The notes below the pieces were generated by a model. That model worked only from the letters and a program-made list of their open reading frames with translations, did not search any database and had not been told where the DNA came from. Shown piece after piece: positions 42,963 to 51,229 of a DNA stretch of 64,000 nucleotides. Position 1 is the stretch's first letter; every line of letters begins with the position of its first letter. The position numbers and the translations under genes were made by a program. This DNA comes from Streptomyces fulvoviolaceus (lineage in GTDB: Bacteria; Actinomycetota; Actinomycetes; Streptomycetales; Streptomycetaceae), in the NCBI RefSeq assembly GCF_000718165.1, contig NZ_JOEY01000021.1, positions 62,001 through 126,000 on the forward strand, read 5' to 3'.

Positions 42963-43616
42963 GTGCGCGTACTCGTCGTCGAGGACGAGCAACTGCTCGC
43001 CGATGCGGTGGCCACCGGACTGCGCCGGGAGGCCATGGCCGTCGACGTCGTGTACGACGGTGCGGCCGCCCTGGAACGCATCGGCGTCAACGACTACGAC
43101 GTGGTCGTCCTCGACCGTGACCTCCCGCTCGTGCACGGCGACGACGTCTGCCGCAAGATCGTCGAACTCGGCATGCCCACGCGCGTGCTGATGCTGACGG
43201 CGTCCGGCGATGTCAGCGACCGTGTCGAGGGCCTGGAGATCGGCGCTGACGACTATCTGCCCAAGCCCTTCGCGTTCAGCGAGCTGACGGCACGCGTGCG
43301 TGCCCTCGGCCGGCGCACCAGCGTGCCGCTGCCGCCGGTCCTGGAACGCGCCGGCATCAAGCTCGACCCCAACCGCCGCGAGGTCTTCCGGGACGGCAAG
43401 GAGGTGCAGCTCGCGCCGAAGGAGTTCGCCGTCCTGGAGGTGCTGATGCGCAGCGAGGGCGCGGTCGTCTCCGCGGAGCAACTGCTGGAGAAGGCCTGGG
43501 ACGAGAACACCGACCCGTTCACCAACGTCGTGCGGGTGACGGTCATGACCCTGCGCCGCAAGCTGGGCGAGCCGGCGGTCATCGTCACCGTGCCCGGCTC
43601 CGGCTACCGGATCTGA
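42963..43616 (+). CDS. cutR: Response regulator CutR (OmpR family)
   Basis: A 217-residue OmpR-type regulator, the length I recall for CutR. The receiver has VVEDEQ at the start, phospho-acceptor VVLDRDLPLVHGDD, TASGD and KPFAFSELTARV. The winged HTH occupies about residues 125-215 (EVQLAPKEFAVLEVLMRSEG, RVTVMTLRRKLG, GSGYRI). GTG 42963 directly begins MRVLVVEDEQ. CutRS is a conserved Streptomyces two-component system first linked to copper and antibiotic production and later to extracellular protein-folding stress. The kinase gene follows 6 nt downstream. Confidence 0.93.
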   Translation: MRVLVVEDEQLLADAVATGLRREAMAVDVVYDGAAALERIGVNDYDVVVLDRDLPLVHGDDVCRKIVELGMPTRVLMLTASGDVSDRVEGLEIGADDYLPKPFAFSELTARVRALGRRTSVPLPPVLERAGIKLDPNRREVFRDGKEVQLAPKEFAVLEVLMRSEGAVVSAEQLLEKAWDENTDPFTNVVRVTVMTLRRKLGEPAVIVTVPGSGYRI

Positions 43617-43622
43617 TCGGCT

Positions 43623-44855
43623 GTGGCCGCCGCACCCGCGCCGCCTCAGGCGCCTCCGAAACCGACCTGGGACCCGCGTCGGGTGCAGCCCCCCTTCCCG
43701 TGGCTGCGCCCGACCATCCGCATAAGGCTCACGCTGCTGTACGGCGGCATGTTCCTGATCGCCGGCATTCTGCTGCTGTCGATCATCTACCTGCTGGCCG
43801 CCCAGGCGCTGAACGTGGGCAGTGACCTGCCCTTCAAGATCACCGAGGGGACGGTCACCAGCGACATCTGCGACCTGCCCTCCAAGGCCTCGCCCGACGT
43901 GTTCAACAGCGCGATGAGCGCCTGTGTCGGCCAGCAGCGCCAGCACGCCCTGGACAACCTGCTCAGCCGCTCGCTGCTGGCCCTGCTCGGCCTCGCGATC
44001 ATCGCCTTCGCCTTCGGGTACGCGATGGCCGGCCGTGTCCTCTCGCCGCTCGGCCGCATCCTGCGCACCGCGCGCGCGGTGGCGGGCTCGGACCTGTCCC
44101 GCCGTATCGAGCTGGACGGCCCGGACGACGAGATCAAGGAACTGGCCGACACCTTCGACGACATGCTGGAGCGCCTCCAGCGGGCGTTCACGGCCCAACA
44201 GCGGTTCGTCGGCAACGCCTCGCACGAGCTGAGGACACCGCTCGCGATCAACCGCACGCTCCTCGAGGTGCACCTGTCCGATCCGGGCGCGCCGATGGAG
44301 CTGCAGCAGCTCGGCAAGACGCTGCTGGCCACCAACGAGCGCAGTGAGCAGCTCGTCGAGGGGCTGCTGCTGCTGGCCCGCAGCGACAACCAGATCGTCG
44401 AGCGCAAGCCGGTCGACCTCGCCGAGGTCGCCGAGCAGGCCGTCGACCAGGTGCACGCCGAGGCGCAGGCCAAGGGCGTGGTGATCCGCGGCGACCAGAA
44501 ACCCGCGGTCGTCCAGGGCAACGGCGTGCTGCTGGAGCGGATCGCCCTGAACCTCGTCCAGAACGCCGTGCGGTACAACGTGCCGGAGGGCGGCTGGGTC
44601 GAGGTCACCACGGACGTCCAGCACGGCCAGGCGGTCCTGGTCGTGTCGAACACGGGCCCGGTCGTGCCGGCGTACGAGATCGACAATCTCTTCGAGCCGT
44701 TCAGGCGGCTGCGCACGGAGCGTACGGGCAGCGACAAGGGCGTCGGCCTCGGTCTGTCCATCGTCCGGTCCGTGGCCCGGGCGCACGGCGGGCACATCTC
44801 GGCGACGCCCCGTGAGGGGGGTGGGCTCGAGATGCGGGTAACCCTGCCGGTCTGA
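43623..44855 (+). CDS. cutS: Sensor histidine kinase CutS
   Basis: A 410-residue sensor kinase. Two membrane helices at about residues 35-60 and 115-138 bracket an extracytoplasmic loop of some 55 residues that holds just two cysteines, C83 (SDIC) and C101 (SAC). HAMP follows (RVLSPLGRILRTARAV), then the H-box FVGNASHELRTPLAINRTLL and ATPase segments NLVQNAVRYN and DKGVGLGLSIV. The two external cysteines could form a disulfide that reports redox or folding state outside the membrane. Forms an operon with cutR. Confidence 0.93.
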   Translation: MAAAPAPPQAPPKPTWDPRRVQPPFPWLRPTIRIRLTLLYGGMFLIAGILLLSIIYLLAAQALNVGSDLPFKITEGTVTSDICDLPSKASPDVFNSAMSACVGQQRQHALDNLLSRSLLALLGLAIIAFAFGYAMAGRVLSPLGRILRTARAVAGSDLSRRIELDGPDDEIKELADTFDDMLERLQRAFTAQQRFVGNASHELRTPLAINRTLLEVHLSDPGAPMELQQLGKTLLATNERSEQLVEGLLLLARSDNQIVERKPVDLAEVAEQAVDQVHAEAQAKGVVIRGDQKPAVVQGNGVLLERIALNLVQNAVRYNVPEGGWVEVTTDVQHGQAVLVVSNTGPVVPAYEIDNLFEPFRRLRTERTGSDKGVGLGLSIVRSVARAHGGHISATPREGGGLEMRVTLPV

Positions 44856-45260
44856 GATCATGGCCCCCGCACTGGGGTCGACATACTGGGATGTTCGCTT
44901 TGCGCGGAATTTTCGGGGCGCCAAGTGGACAGTTCCGTGTGTGATCGATCACAAGGGAGAATTTCCGGCCATCTACTCTCCGTGATCATGCACCCTATCG
45001 GAAAGCCGGAAAAATCCGGGTTTTCGAGGGTCTTGATCACGGGAAGTACACGGTGAGACGCCTTTGAAGTGCGGGATTCGGACCGTGTACGGTCCCGATC
45101 GCCATCCAACCCGATCACTCAAGAGGAGTCCGGTTGGGTGTCGATTGAGTAACAGACCTTGATGTGAGGCAAAATCTCCGCCTCAGGTCGGGCACAAGTC
45201 CGGCCTCTCACGCGTTACGTGCGCTGGAGACACCGCAGACACCCAGAGGGGGAGAGCGAC
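44856..45260 (+). promoter_or_regulatory. 405-bp leader of the DUF4193 gene with two Crp-like sites
   Basis: No gene is visible. Two sites fit the Streptomyces Crp pattern GTG-N6-CAC: GTGATCGATCAC, inside the perfect palindrome TGTGATCGATCACA (44940-44953), and GTGATCATGCAC (44982-44993). Their centres are about 41 bp apart, close to four helical turns. The region is AT-rich for this genome (for example GAATTTTCGG and GGAAAAATCCGGGTTTTCG), and ends in a GGGGGAGAG ribosome site. The DUF4193 promoter and perhaps the cutS terminator lie here. Confidence 0.6.
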
Positions 45261-45557
45261 ATGGCAACGGATTACGACACCCCACGCAAGACCGACGACG
45301 ACGTCGACTCGGACAGCCTTGAAGAGCTCAAGGCCCGTAGGAACGACAAGTCGACCTCCGCAGTGGACGTCGACGAGTTCGAGGCCGCCGAAGGCCTCGA
45401 ACTGCCCGGAGCGGACCTCTCCAATGAGGAGCTGGCCGTCCGGGTACTGCCCAAGCAGCAGGACGAGTTCACCTGCATGAGCTGCTTCCTGGTGCACCAC
45501 CGCAGCCAGCTGGCCCGCGAGAAGAACGGCCAGCCGATCTGCCGCGACTGCGACTGA
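45261..45557 (+). CDS. DUF4193 zinc-ribbon protein
   Basis: A 98-residue protein, MATDYDTPRKTDDDVDSDSL, with an acidic N-terminal half and a C-terminal zinc-ribbon of two CxxC pairs: C72-C75 (TCMSC) and C94-C97 (CRDC). It is conserved in nearly all actinobacteria (Rv2699c in M. tuberculosis as I recall) and has no assigned function. The small size, acidity and zinc ribbon suggest an RNA-polymerase- or ribosome-associated factor, but this is speculation. Strong GGGGGAGAG ribosome site. The long leader with Crp-like sites implies its own regulation. Confidence 0.88.
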   Translation: MATDYDTPRKTDDDVDSDSLEELKARRNDKSTSAVDVDEFEAAEGLELPGADLSNEELAVRVLPKQQDEFTCMSCFLVHHRSQLAREKNGQPICRDCD

Positions 45558-45570
45558 GGACGGGTCGGCC

Positions 45571-46479
45571 GTGACTGGCTCGACCCCTCCCCGGAAGCGC
45601 CGTCTTTCCCTGGGGAAGGCGGACCAAGGGCCGCTCGACGACCCTCACGGCGCGCGTGACGACGAGCGGGGCTCGCCCGGTACGGGAGCCTCGCTCGAAC
45701 CGGCGGCCGCCCGGGCTGACCCCCCGGCGCCGACACAGACGCCCGCACCCGTCGCAAGGCGGCGTGTGGCGGCTATCCGGGACAAGGCCAGGGAAGGCGT
45801 CCGCAAGAGCGGCAGCCGCGCCAGGGCAGGCCTGGCGTACCTCGCCGACCGGATCATCGAGAACGCCCCGAGAATCCCCGTGAGGGACCTCGAGGCGCTC
45901 CGCAGACAGTTCCCGGGCCAGGGACCCGAGGAACTCGCCGACAAGCTCGTGACGGGCGCCTGTGGCGCCACGGCGACGGTCGGAGCCGGGATCGGAGCGG
46001 CGGCGATGCTGCCCGTGCCGCCGGCGATGCCGACGGAACTGGCCGCCGAGATCACCGGCGTGGCGGCGATCGAGCTGAAGCTGATCGCCGAACTCCACGA
46101 GGTCTACGGCGTACGCCCGCCCGGCAACCTCAAGCAGCGCAGCACCGCGTACCTGAACTCCTGGTCGGGGGAGCGCGGGATCGACGTGAAGAAGCCGTCG
46201 ACGGTGAGCACGACGCTCAACAGCCACATGAAGCAGCAGCTGCGTCAGCAGATCATGAAGCGGACGGTCCGCAACCTGCCGAACCTGATGCCGTTCATGG
46301 TGGGCGCGGCCGTGGGAGCGGTCATGAACCGTCGGGACACGAGGAAACTCGCGGACCGGATCCGGGCGGACCTGCGCAAGGTCCAGGTGCCGTGGGACGC
46401 GCTGCCCGAACTGCCGGCGCTGGAGCGCCCGGCGGATCCGCTGGAGCTGGGAGACATCGCGAAGGAGCTCGGGCCCTGA
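45571..46479 (+). CDS. Conserved streptomycete protein, 302 aa
   Basis: GTG start 13 nt after the DUF4193 stop, so probably the same transcript. Residues 1-70 are disordered, Pro/Arg/Ala-rich. The central part has a glycine/alanine hydrophobic segment, ACGATATVGAGIGAAAMLPV, that could insert in or lie on a membrane, and LAAEITGVAAIELKLIAELH. Later come MKQQLRQQIMKRTVRNLPNL and a second hydrophobic patch MPFMVGAAVGAVMNRRDTRK. The layout resembles EcsC-type membrane-associated proteins, but I cannot assign it firmly. Function unknown. Confidence 0.75.
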   Translation: MTGSTPPRKRRLSLGKADQGPLDDPHGARDDERGSPGTGASLEPAAARADPPAPTQTPAPVARRRVAAIRDKAREGVRKSGSRARAGLAYLADRIIENAPRIPVRDLEALRRQFPGQGPEELADKLVTGACGATATVGAGIGAAAMLPVPPAMPTELAAEITGVAAIELKLIAELHEVYGVRPPGNLKQRSTAYLNSWSGERGIDVKKPSTVSTTLNSHMKQQLRQQIMKRTVRNLPNLMPFMVGAAVGAVMNRRDTRKLADRIRADLRKVQVPWDALPELPALERPADPLELGDIAKELGP

Positions 46480-46562
46480 CCCGGGTGATCGGGCGCTGAC
46501 TCCGGTAAGACTTCCGTGAGACTTCGGGCTTCACCCGCCGGGTGAAGCCCTGCGCAAACGTT

Positions 46563-47027
46563 CTACGCCGCGGCGGTCCGAGCCGCCTTCAGTGCGTCCG
46601 CCAGTCGCTCCGGCTCCCGCGTCGACAGGTACAGGTACGGCGTCGGGTCGTCCGGGTCCGTGACCTCCACCTTCAGCGCGGTGGGGATGTAGGCGCGCAG
46701 CAGCATGAAGGCGCGGGCGTCGGCCTTGTGCATGCGCCAGGCGCGGGCCTCTTCCGGGTCCAGGATCTCCGCCTCGCCCAGGGCCGACACCGGGATCTTC
46801 GCCTCGCCGGCGATCAGCGAGTCCCCCACGACGCGGATGCGCATCGAGCCGTAGGAGCTGGCCACGACCGCCGCCGCGGCGGTGCCGCCGGCCAGACCGC
46901 CGAGCATCGGCAGGGTGCCGAAGGGCAGCAGGATCAACGCCAGCGCGAACCCGACCAGGAAGGAGATCAGCCACCAGGAGCGGGGGGCGGTGAGGCGTTC
47001 TTCGTACGGGGTGGCGTGGGGCTGCAT
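46563..47027 (-). CDS. DUF3093 membrane protein
   Basis: A 154-residue protein with two adjacent membrane helices at about residues 17-60 (WWLISFLVGFALALILLPFG, GGLAGGTAAAAVVASSYG) and a C-terminal soluble beta domain (RIRVVGDSLIAGEAKIPVSA, ILDPEEARAWR, PTPYLYLSTREPERLADALK). It matches the actinobacterial DUF3093 family (Rv2698 in M. tuberculosis as I recall), of unknown function. It is divergent from the thioesterase gene, with 58 bp between starts. Confidence 0.87.
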   Translation of the reverse strand: MQPHATPYEERLTAPRSWWLISFLVGFALALILLPFGTLPMLGGLAGGTAAAAVVASSYGSMRIRVVGDSLIAGEAKIPVSALGEAEILDPEEARAWRMHKADARAFMLLRAYIPTALKVEVTDPDDPTPYLYLSTREPERLADALKAARTAAA

Positions 47028-47085
47028 GAAGCCAAGCTTGGCACGGTGTCCGGTTGCCGCCGACGCGCGGGTAAGGTCTGCGGCT

Positions 47086-47670
47086 GTGAGTCGTAATTCC
47101 GCTGCTCTTGAGCCTCCCGCCGACGCCGTGAAACCGGTGCGTCACCCTGACGCCCCCGTGCCCGGTGAGCTGCTCGGTGCGCACTACGAGCAGTGTTTCG
47201 GCTGTGGCGGCGAGCAGCCCCACGGGCTGCACCTGGAGGCCCGGGCCGGCGAAGGGGTGTCGGTCATCGCCGAGTTCACCGTGCGGCCCGCCCACCAGGG
47301 CGCTCCCGGCCTCGCGCACGGCGGCGTCCTCGCGACCGCTCTCGACGAGACCCTCGGCTCGCTGAACTGGCTGCTGCGCACGATCGCGGTGACGGGACGG
47401 CTGGAGACCGACTTCGTACGGCCTGTCCCCGTGGGCACGGTGCTGTATCTGGAGGCCGAGGTGACGGCCGTCGCCGGGCGCAAGATCTACTCGACCGCCA
47501 CCGGCCGGATCGGCGGCCCCGACGGGCCCGTCGCCGTCCGCGCCGACGCCCTCTTCATCGAGGTGAAGGTCGACCACTTCATCGACAACGGCCGCCCGGA
47601 GGAGATCCGGGCCGCCATGAACGACCCGGACCAGGTCCGGCGTACCCGTGCCTTCGAGGTGAACCCGTGA
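47086..47670 (+). CDS. PaaI/hotdog-fold thioesterase
   Basis: A 194-residue hotdog-fold protein. The N-terminal part has CFGCGGEQPHGLHLEARAG, the motif found in THEM4/PaaI-like acyl-CoA thioesterases, then HQGAPGLAHGGVLATALDET, with the catalytic HGG-N-E/D segment, and RPVPVGTVLYLEAEV. It would hydrolyse medium or aromatic acyl-CoA. GTG 47086 lies 8 nt after a TAAGGT -10 hexamer (47072-47077) with no ribosome site, so the mRNA is probably leaderless. The stop overlaps the dut start by 4 nt. Confidence 0.85.
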   Translation: MSRNSAALEPPADAVKPVRHPDAPVPGELLGAHYEQCFGCGGEQPHGLHLEARAGEGVSVIAEFTVRPAHQGAPGLAHGGVLATALDETLGSLNWLLRTIAVTGRLETDFVRPVPVGTVLYLEAEVTAVAGRKIYSTATGRIGGPDGPVAVRADALFIEVKVDHFIDNGRPEEIRAAMNDPDQVRRTRAFEVNP

Positions 47671-48227
47671 GCCGTGCCCCCCGTCGAGAACTCGCCGTGC
47701 TGATCCGGCGCGTCGACCCCGACGTACCGCTTCCGTCGTACGCGCACCCCGGCGACGCGGGAGCCGATCTGCGCACCACCGAGAGCCGTGAACTGAAGCC
47801 CGGGGAGCGGGCCGTACTGCCCACGGGGGTGTCTGTCGCGCTCCCGGAGGGGTACGCGGCCTTCGTGCACCCCCGATCCGGCCTCGCCGCCCGCTGCGGT
47901 GTCGCTCTCGTGAATGCCCCGGGGACGGTTGATGCCGGGTACCGTGGGGAGATCAAGGTGATCGTGGTGAATCTCGATCCGCACGAGTCGGTGCGGTTCG
48001 AGCGCTTCGACCGGATTGCCCAACTGGTCGTCCAGCAGGTCGAGAGGGTCCGCTTCCAGGAGGTCGCGGAACTTCCCGACTCGGCGCGGGCCGAGGGGGG
48101 CTTCGGGTCCACCGGTGGCCACGCCGCCGTGGGCGACGGGGGCGGCACCAGCGGTCAGGCCGCTGTCGGCGGCACAGCGGGTGGGAATCGATACGCTTCG
48201 GTCGTATCCGACCGGGAAGGACAGTGA
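47667..48227 (+). CDS. dut: dUTP diphosphatase
   Basis: A 186-residue dUTPase with all five family motifs: GDAGADL, HPRSGLA, NAPGTVDAGYRGEIKV, RIAQLVVQ and the C-terminal arm AEGGFGSTGGH. It converts dUTP to dUMP, keeping uracil out of DNA and supplying dTMP synthesis. A Gly/Ala-rich extension of about 35 residues follows motif 5 and is longer than in typical enzymes. The GTG overlaps the thioesterase stop (GTGA). The DUF3710 gene begins one base after its stop. Confidence 0.95.
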   Translation: MSRAPRRELAVLIRRVDPDVPLPSYAHPGDAGADLRTTESRELKPGERAVLPTGVSVALPEGYAAFVHPRSGLAARCGVALVNAPGTVDAGYRGEIKVIVVNLDPHESVRFERFDRIAQLVVQQVERVRFQEVAELPDSARAEGGFGSTGGHAAVGDGGGTSGQAAVGGTAGGNRYASVVSDREGQ

Positions 48228-48228
48228 C

Positions 48229-48990
48229 GTGTTCGGACGTCGCAAGAAGAAGGGTGCCGCCGAGGACGCGGCCGGCGAGGCCGAGCAGGTCGTCGACAGT
48301 GTCGACACTGAGGCGGACGAAGAGGGCGAGCGCGAGCGTGTGAGGCTCGAGCCCGAGCCGCGGCCCGACGGGCCCTGGGACGACACCGAGGTGCGCGACC
48401 CCGCCGAGGGCCGTGTGGACCTGGGCGGGATCTTCGTGCCCGGCGTCGACGGCATGGAGCTGCGGGTCGAGGTCGCGGGCGACGCGATCGTCGCGGCCAC
48501 CGTCGTCCTCAAGGACAGCGCCATCCAGCTGCAGGCCTTCGCCGCTCCCAAGCGCGAGGGCATCTGGGGCGAGGTGCGCGAGGAGATCGGCTCCGGCATC
48601 ACCCAGCAGGGCGGCATCGTCGACGAGGTCGAGGGTCCGCTGGGCTGGGAGCTCAGGGCCCAGGTTCCGGTGCAGCTGCCGGACGGCACGGGCGGTTTCC
48701 AGGTCGTGCGGTTCGTCGGTGTGGACGGTCCGCGCTGGTTCCTGCGCGGTGTGATCTCGGGTCAGGGCGCGGTCCAGCCGCAGGCCGCGGGCCTGCTGGA
48801 GCAGATCTTCCGGGACACGGTCGTGGTCCGCGGCGAGGGCCCGATGGCTCCTCGCGACCCGATCGTCCTGAAGCTGCCGAACGACGCGCAGATGGTCCCC
48901 GAGGGTGTCCAGCAGGAGGACGAGGGCTCTCGCTTCTCCGGTGGCATGGGGCAGTTGCAGCGTGGACCGGAGATCACCGAGGTTCGCTAG
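48229..48990 (+). CDS. DUF3710 family protein
   Basis: A 253-residue soluble protein beginning MFGRRKKKGAAEDAAGEAEQ, with an acidic linker, then the DUF3710 core (GRVDLGGIFVPGVDGMELRV, IQLQAFAAPKREGIWGEVRE, FVGVDGPRWFLRGVISGQGA). It is conserved next to dut across actinobacteria (Rv2696c as I recall) without known function. GTG 48229 follows GGGAAGGA. The gene pair with dut suggests a role around nucleotide or DNA quality control, but that is guilt by association. Confidence 0.85.
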   Translation: MFGRRKKKGAAEDAAGEAEQVVDSVDTEADEEGERERVRLEPEPRPDGPWDDTEVRDPAEGRVDLGGIFVPGVDGMELRVEVAGDAIVAATVVLKDSAIQLQAFAAPKREGIWGEVREEIGSGITQQGGIVDEVEGPLGWELRAQVPVQLPDGTGGFQVVRFVGVDGPRWFLRGVISGQGAVQPQAAGLLEQIFRDTVVVRGEGPMAPRDPIVLKLPNDAQMVPEGVQQEDEGSRFSGGMGQLQRGPEITEVR

Positions 48991-49003
48991 CCGTACGACA
49001 GAG

Positions 49004-49035
49004 AGGGCCGTACCCCTGTTACGGGGTGCGGCCCT
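49004..49035 (+). terminator. Terminator after the DUF3710 gene
   Basis: AGGGCCGTACCCC (49004-49016) pairs with GGGGTGCGGCCCT (49023-49035) with one G-T wobble and a 6-nt loop, followed by TT. Confidence 0.82.
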
Positions 49036-49163
49036 TTGTCATGCCCGTGTTTTCGTGCGTGGACCCTTGACGGTGCATTGGTCTGTACCTACGGTCTCCG
49101 CTCAACGCCTCTGTTCATAAAGGCGCTTTCCGTTCACATACAGGAACGAAAGGCCCCCCACGC

Positions 49164-50330
49164 ATGCACAGAACCGCACTCCTCGCGTCCGCCGCAGCCC
49201 TCGTCGCCGGTGCTCTCGCCTGGCCCGCCGAGGCCGCCCCCGCCACCTTCGTCCACCCCGGAGTCACCGTCTCCCAGGGCCAGTTGGACTTCGCCCGCAC
49301 CAAGGTCAACGCCGGCGCCCAGCCCTGGAAGGGCGCCTTCGACCGGATGCTGGCGAGCAAGTACGCCGACCTGAACCGCACGCCCAAGCCCCGTGCGGTC
49401 GTCGAGTGCGGCTCGTACTCGAACCCCAACTACGGCTGCACCGACGAGCGCGAGGACGCGATCGCCGCCTACACCGACGCCCTCGCCTGGTACGTCACCC
49501 GGGACGAGCGGTACGCCAAGAAGGCCATTCAGCTGATGGACGCCTGGTCCGCCGTCATCACGGACCACACCAACAGCAACGCGCCCCTGCAGACCGGCTG
49601 GGCCGGCTCCACCTGGCCCCGGGCCGCCGAGATCATCAAGTACACGTACCCGGGCGGCTGGTCGAACTCGGGGCGCTTCGCGACCATGCTCCGGAACGTC
49701 TACCTGCCCGAGGTGATCAACGGCTCGAACTCCAACGGCAACTGGGAGCTGTCGATGATGGAGGCGGCCGTAGGCATCTCCGTCTTCCTGGAGGACAAGA
49801 CGTCGTACGACAAGGCCATGGCGAAGTTCCGCACCCGCACCGCCGCCTACGTCTACCTCGCCTCCGACGGAGACCTGCCGAAGACCGTGCCGAGCCAGAA
49901 CCTCGACACCAGGGCGAAGGTCGTCGCCTACTGGCAGGGCCAGTCCACCTTCGTCACCGGACTCACCCAGGAGACCTGTCGCGACCTCACGCACACCGGG
50001 TACGGCATCTCCGCGATCTCGCACGTCGCCGAGACGAGCCGTATACAGGGGCAGGACCTGTACGGCACCGACGTGGGCGAGCGGCTGCGGCAGGCGCTCG
50101 GGTTCCAGGCCAGGTACGAGCTGGGGACGGCCGTGCCGAGCTGGCTGTGCGGCGGGTCGCTGAAGCCCGGGCTCGGGCCGGTCACCGAGGTCGGGTACAA
50201 CGCCTTGCACCATAGGCTTGGCATGCCCATGACTAATACGCAGACGCTGACCGAGCGGAACCGCCCGGCCGGCAGCAACAATCTCTTCGTGGCCTGGGAG
50301 ACGCTCACCCACGGGGACAACCCGAGCTGA
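49164..50330 (+). CDS. Secreted alginate lyase-family protein
   Basis: A 388-residue secreted protein. The signal peptide ends near AEA-APA at residue 25. The mature part is an (alpha/alpha) toroid type alginate-lyase domain: FVHPGVTVSQGQLDFARTKV, DEREDAIAAYTDALAWYVTR, WAGSTWPRAAEIIKYTYPG, NGNWELSMMEAAVGISVFLE (conserved NW), and HTGYGISAISHVAETSRIQG with a likely catalytic His-Tyr pair. It should depolymerise a uronic-acid polysaccharide outside the cell. It stands alone, with no transporter or other polysaccharide genes nearby. The gap before it (49036-49163) has no clear promoter. Confidence 0.85.
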   Translation: MHRTALLASAAALVAGALAWPAEAAPATFVHPGVTVSQGQLDFARTKVNAGAQPWKGAFDRMLASKYADLNRTPKPRAVVECGSYSNPNYGCTDEREDAIAAYTDALAWYVTRDERYAKKAIQLMDAWSAVITDHTNSNAPLQTGWAGSTWPRAAEIIKYTYPGGWSNSGRFATMLRNVYLPEVINGSNSNGNWELSMMEAAVGISVFLEDKTSYDKAMAKFRTRTAAYVYLASDGDLPKTVPSQNLDTRAKVVAYWQGQSTFVTGLTQETCRDLTHTGYGISAISHVAETSRIQGQDLYGTDVGERLRQALGFQARYELGTAVPSWLCGGSLKPGLGPVTEVGYNALHHRLGMPMTNTQTLTERNRPAGSNNLFVAWETLTHGDNPS

Positions 50331-50391
50331 AACCGTTGAAGTGCCGGGCGCCCGGTGGGGATACTGGCGCCCGGTTCACGGGGGAGGGCGT

Positions 50392-51084
50392 ATGACTCAG
50401 GTGGTCACCGAGACCATGGTGCGGGTCGAGAACATCCACAAGTCGTTCGGGGACGGAGCCGCCGCCGTGCACGCTCTGCGCGGTGTCTCCTTCGAGGTGC
50501 CGCGCGGTGAACTGGTCGCCCTCAAGGGGCGTTCGGGATCCGGGAAGACGACGCTCCTCAACATCGTCGGCGGGCTCGACGCACCGGACGGGGGGCGGGT
50601 CGTGGTGGACGGGCTCGACCTCGCCGAGCTGGACGAGGACGGTCTGCTCGCGCTGCGCCGGGACCGTATCGGCTTCGTCTTCCAGTCCTTCGGACTCATC
50701 CCGATCCTCACCGCCGCCGAGAACGTCGGCGTCCCGATGCGGCTGCGCCGGGTCGAGGCACGCGCGCGTGAGGAGCGCGTCGAGCTGCTGCTGTCCCTGG
50801 TCGGCCTCGCCGACCACGCGAAGCAGCGCCCCGGCGAACTCTCCGGCGGCCAGCAGCAGCGCGTCGCCATCGCCCGCGCCCTCGCCAACAACCCCTCGCT
50901 CCTTGTCGCCGACGAGCCGACCGGCCAGCTGGACGCGGAGACCGGCCATGCCGTGATGGAGCTGCTGCGGGCCGTCGTGCGCAGCGAGAACGTCACCGCG
51001 CTCGTGGCCACCCACGACGCGACCCTGCTCGACCTGGCCGACCGGGTGCTGGAGCTGGGCGACGGGGAGATCGTCGGGGACTGA
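50392..51084 (+). CDS. Lone ABC ATPase of the LolD/MacB/FtsE type
   Basis: A 230-residue ATPase of the lipoprotein/macrolide exporter class. Walker A KGRSGSGKTTLLNI, LDAPDGG loop typical of the LolD/MacB group, Q-loop FVFQSFGLIPILTAAENV, signature LSGGQQQRVAIARAL and Walker B LLVADEPTGQLD are intact. The family works with FtsX-like permeases, but no permease is adjacent on either side, so its partner is encoded elsewhere or missing. A GGGGGAGGG ribosome site lies before ATG 50392. A hairpin with a T run ends the unit. Confidence 0.88.
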   Translation: MTQVVTETMVRVENIHKSFGDGAAAVHALRGVSFEVPRGELVALKGRSGSGKTTLLNIVGGLDAPDGGRVVVDGLDLAELDEDGLLALRRDRIGFVFQSFGLIPILTAAENVGVPMRLRRVEARAREERVELLLSLVGLADHAKQRPGELSGGQQQRVAIARALANNPSLLVADEPTGQLDAETGHAVMELLRAVVRSENVTALVATHDATLLDLADRVLELGDGEIVGD

Positions 51085-51120
51085 AGCCCGGGCGTCAGGG
51101 TTGCGTCAAAGACGGCCGTG

Positions 51121-51141
51121 AGGGCTTTACCGGCCCTTTTT
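51121..51141 (+). terminator. Intrinsic terminator with T run
   Basis: AGGGC (51121-51125), loop TTTACCG, GCCCT (51133-51137), then TTTTT. This is one of few canonical hairpin-plus-T terminators in the window. Confidence 0.72.
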
Positions 51142-51165
51142 GTCGCGATTGCTGGCCGTAAGGTC

Positions 51166-51211
51166 GACGCTGCGTGGACGGCAGTGGCGACGCTGCGTGG
51201 GCGACAGTGAC
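51166..51211 (+). repeat. Imperfect 23-bp tandem duplication upstream of kdpD
   Basis: Two adjacent 23-bp units, 51166-51188 and 51189-51211, agree at 20 of 23 positions; both begin GACGCTGCGTGG and both contain CAGTG. The second unit ends 18 bp before the kdpD start. This is where upstream activator sites would lie, so it may be a paired binding site for KdpE or another regulator. Confidence 0.65.
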
Positions 51212-51229
51212 CGGAAGACAATAGGACCC

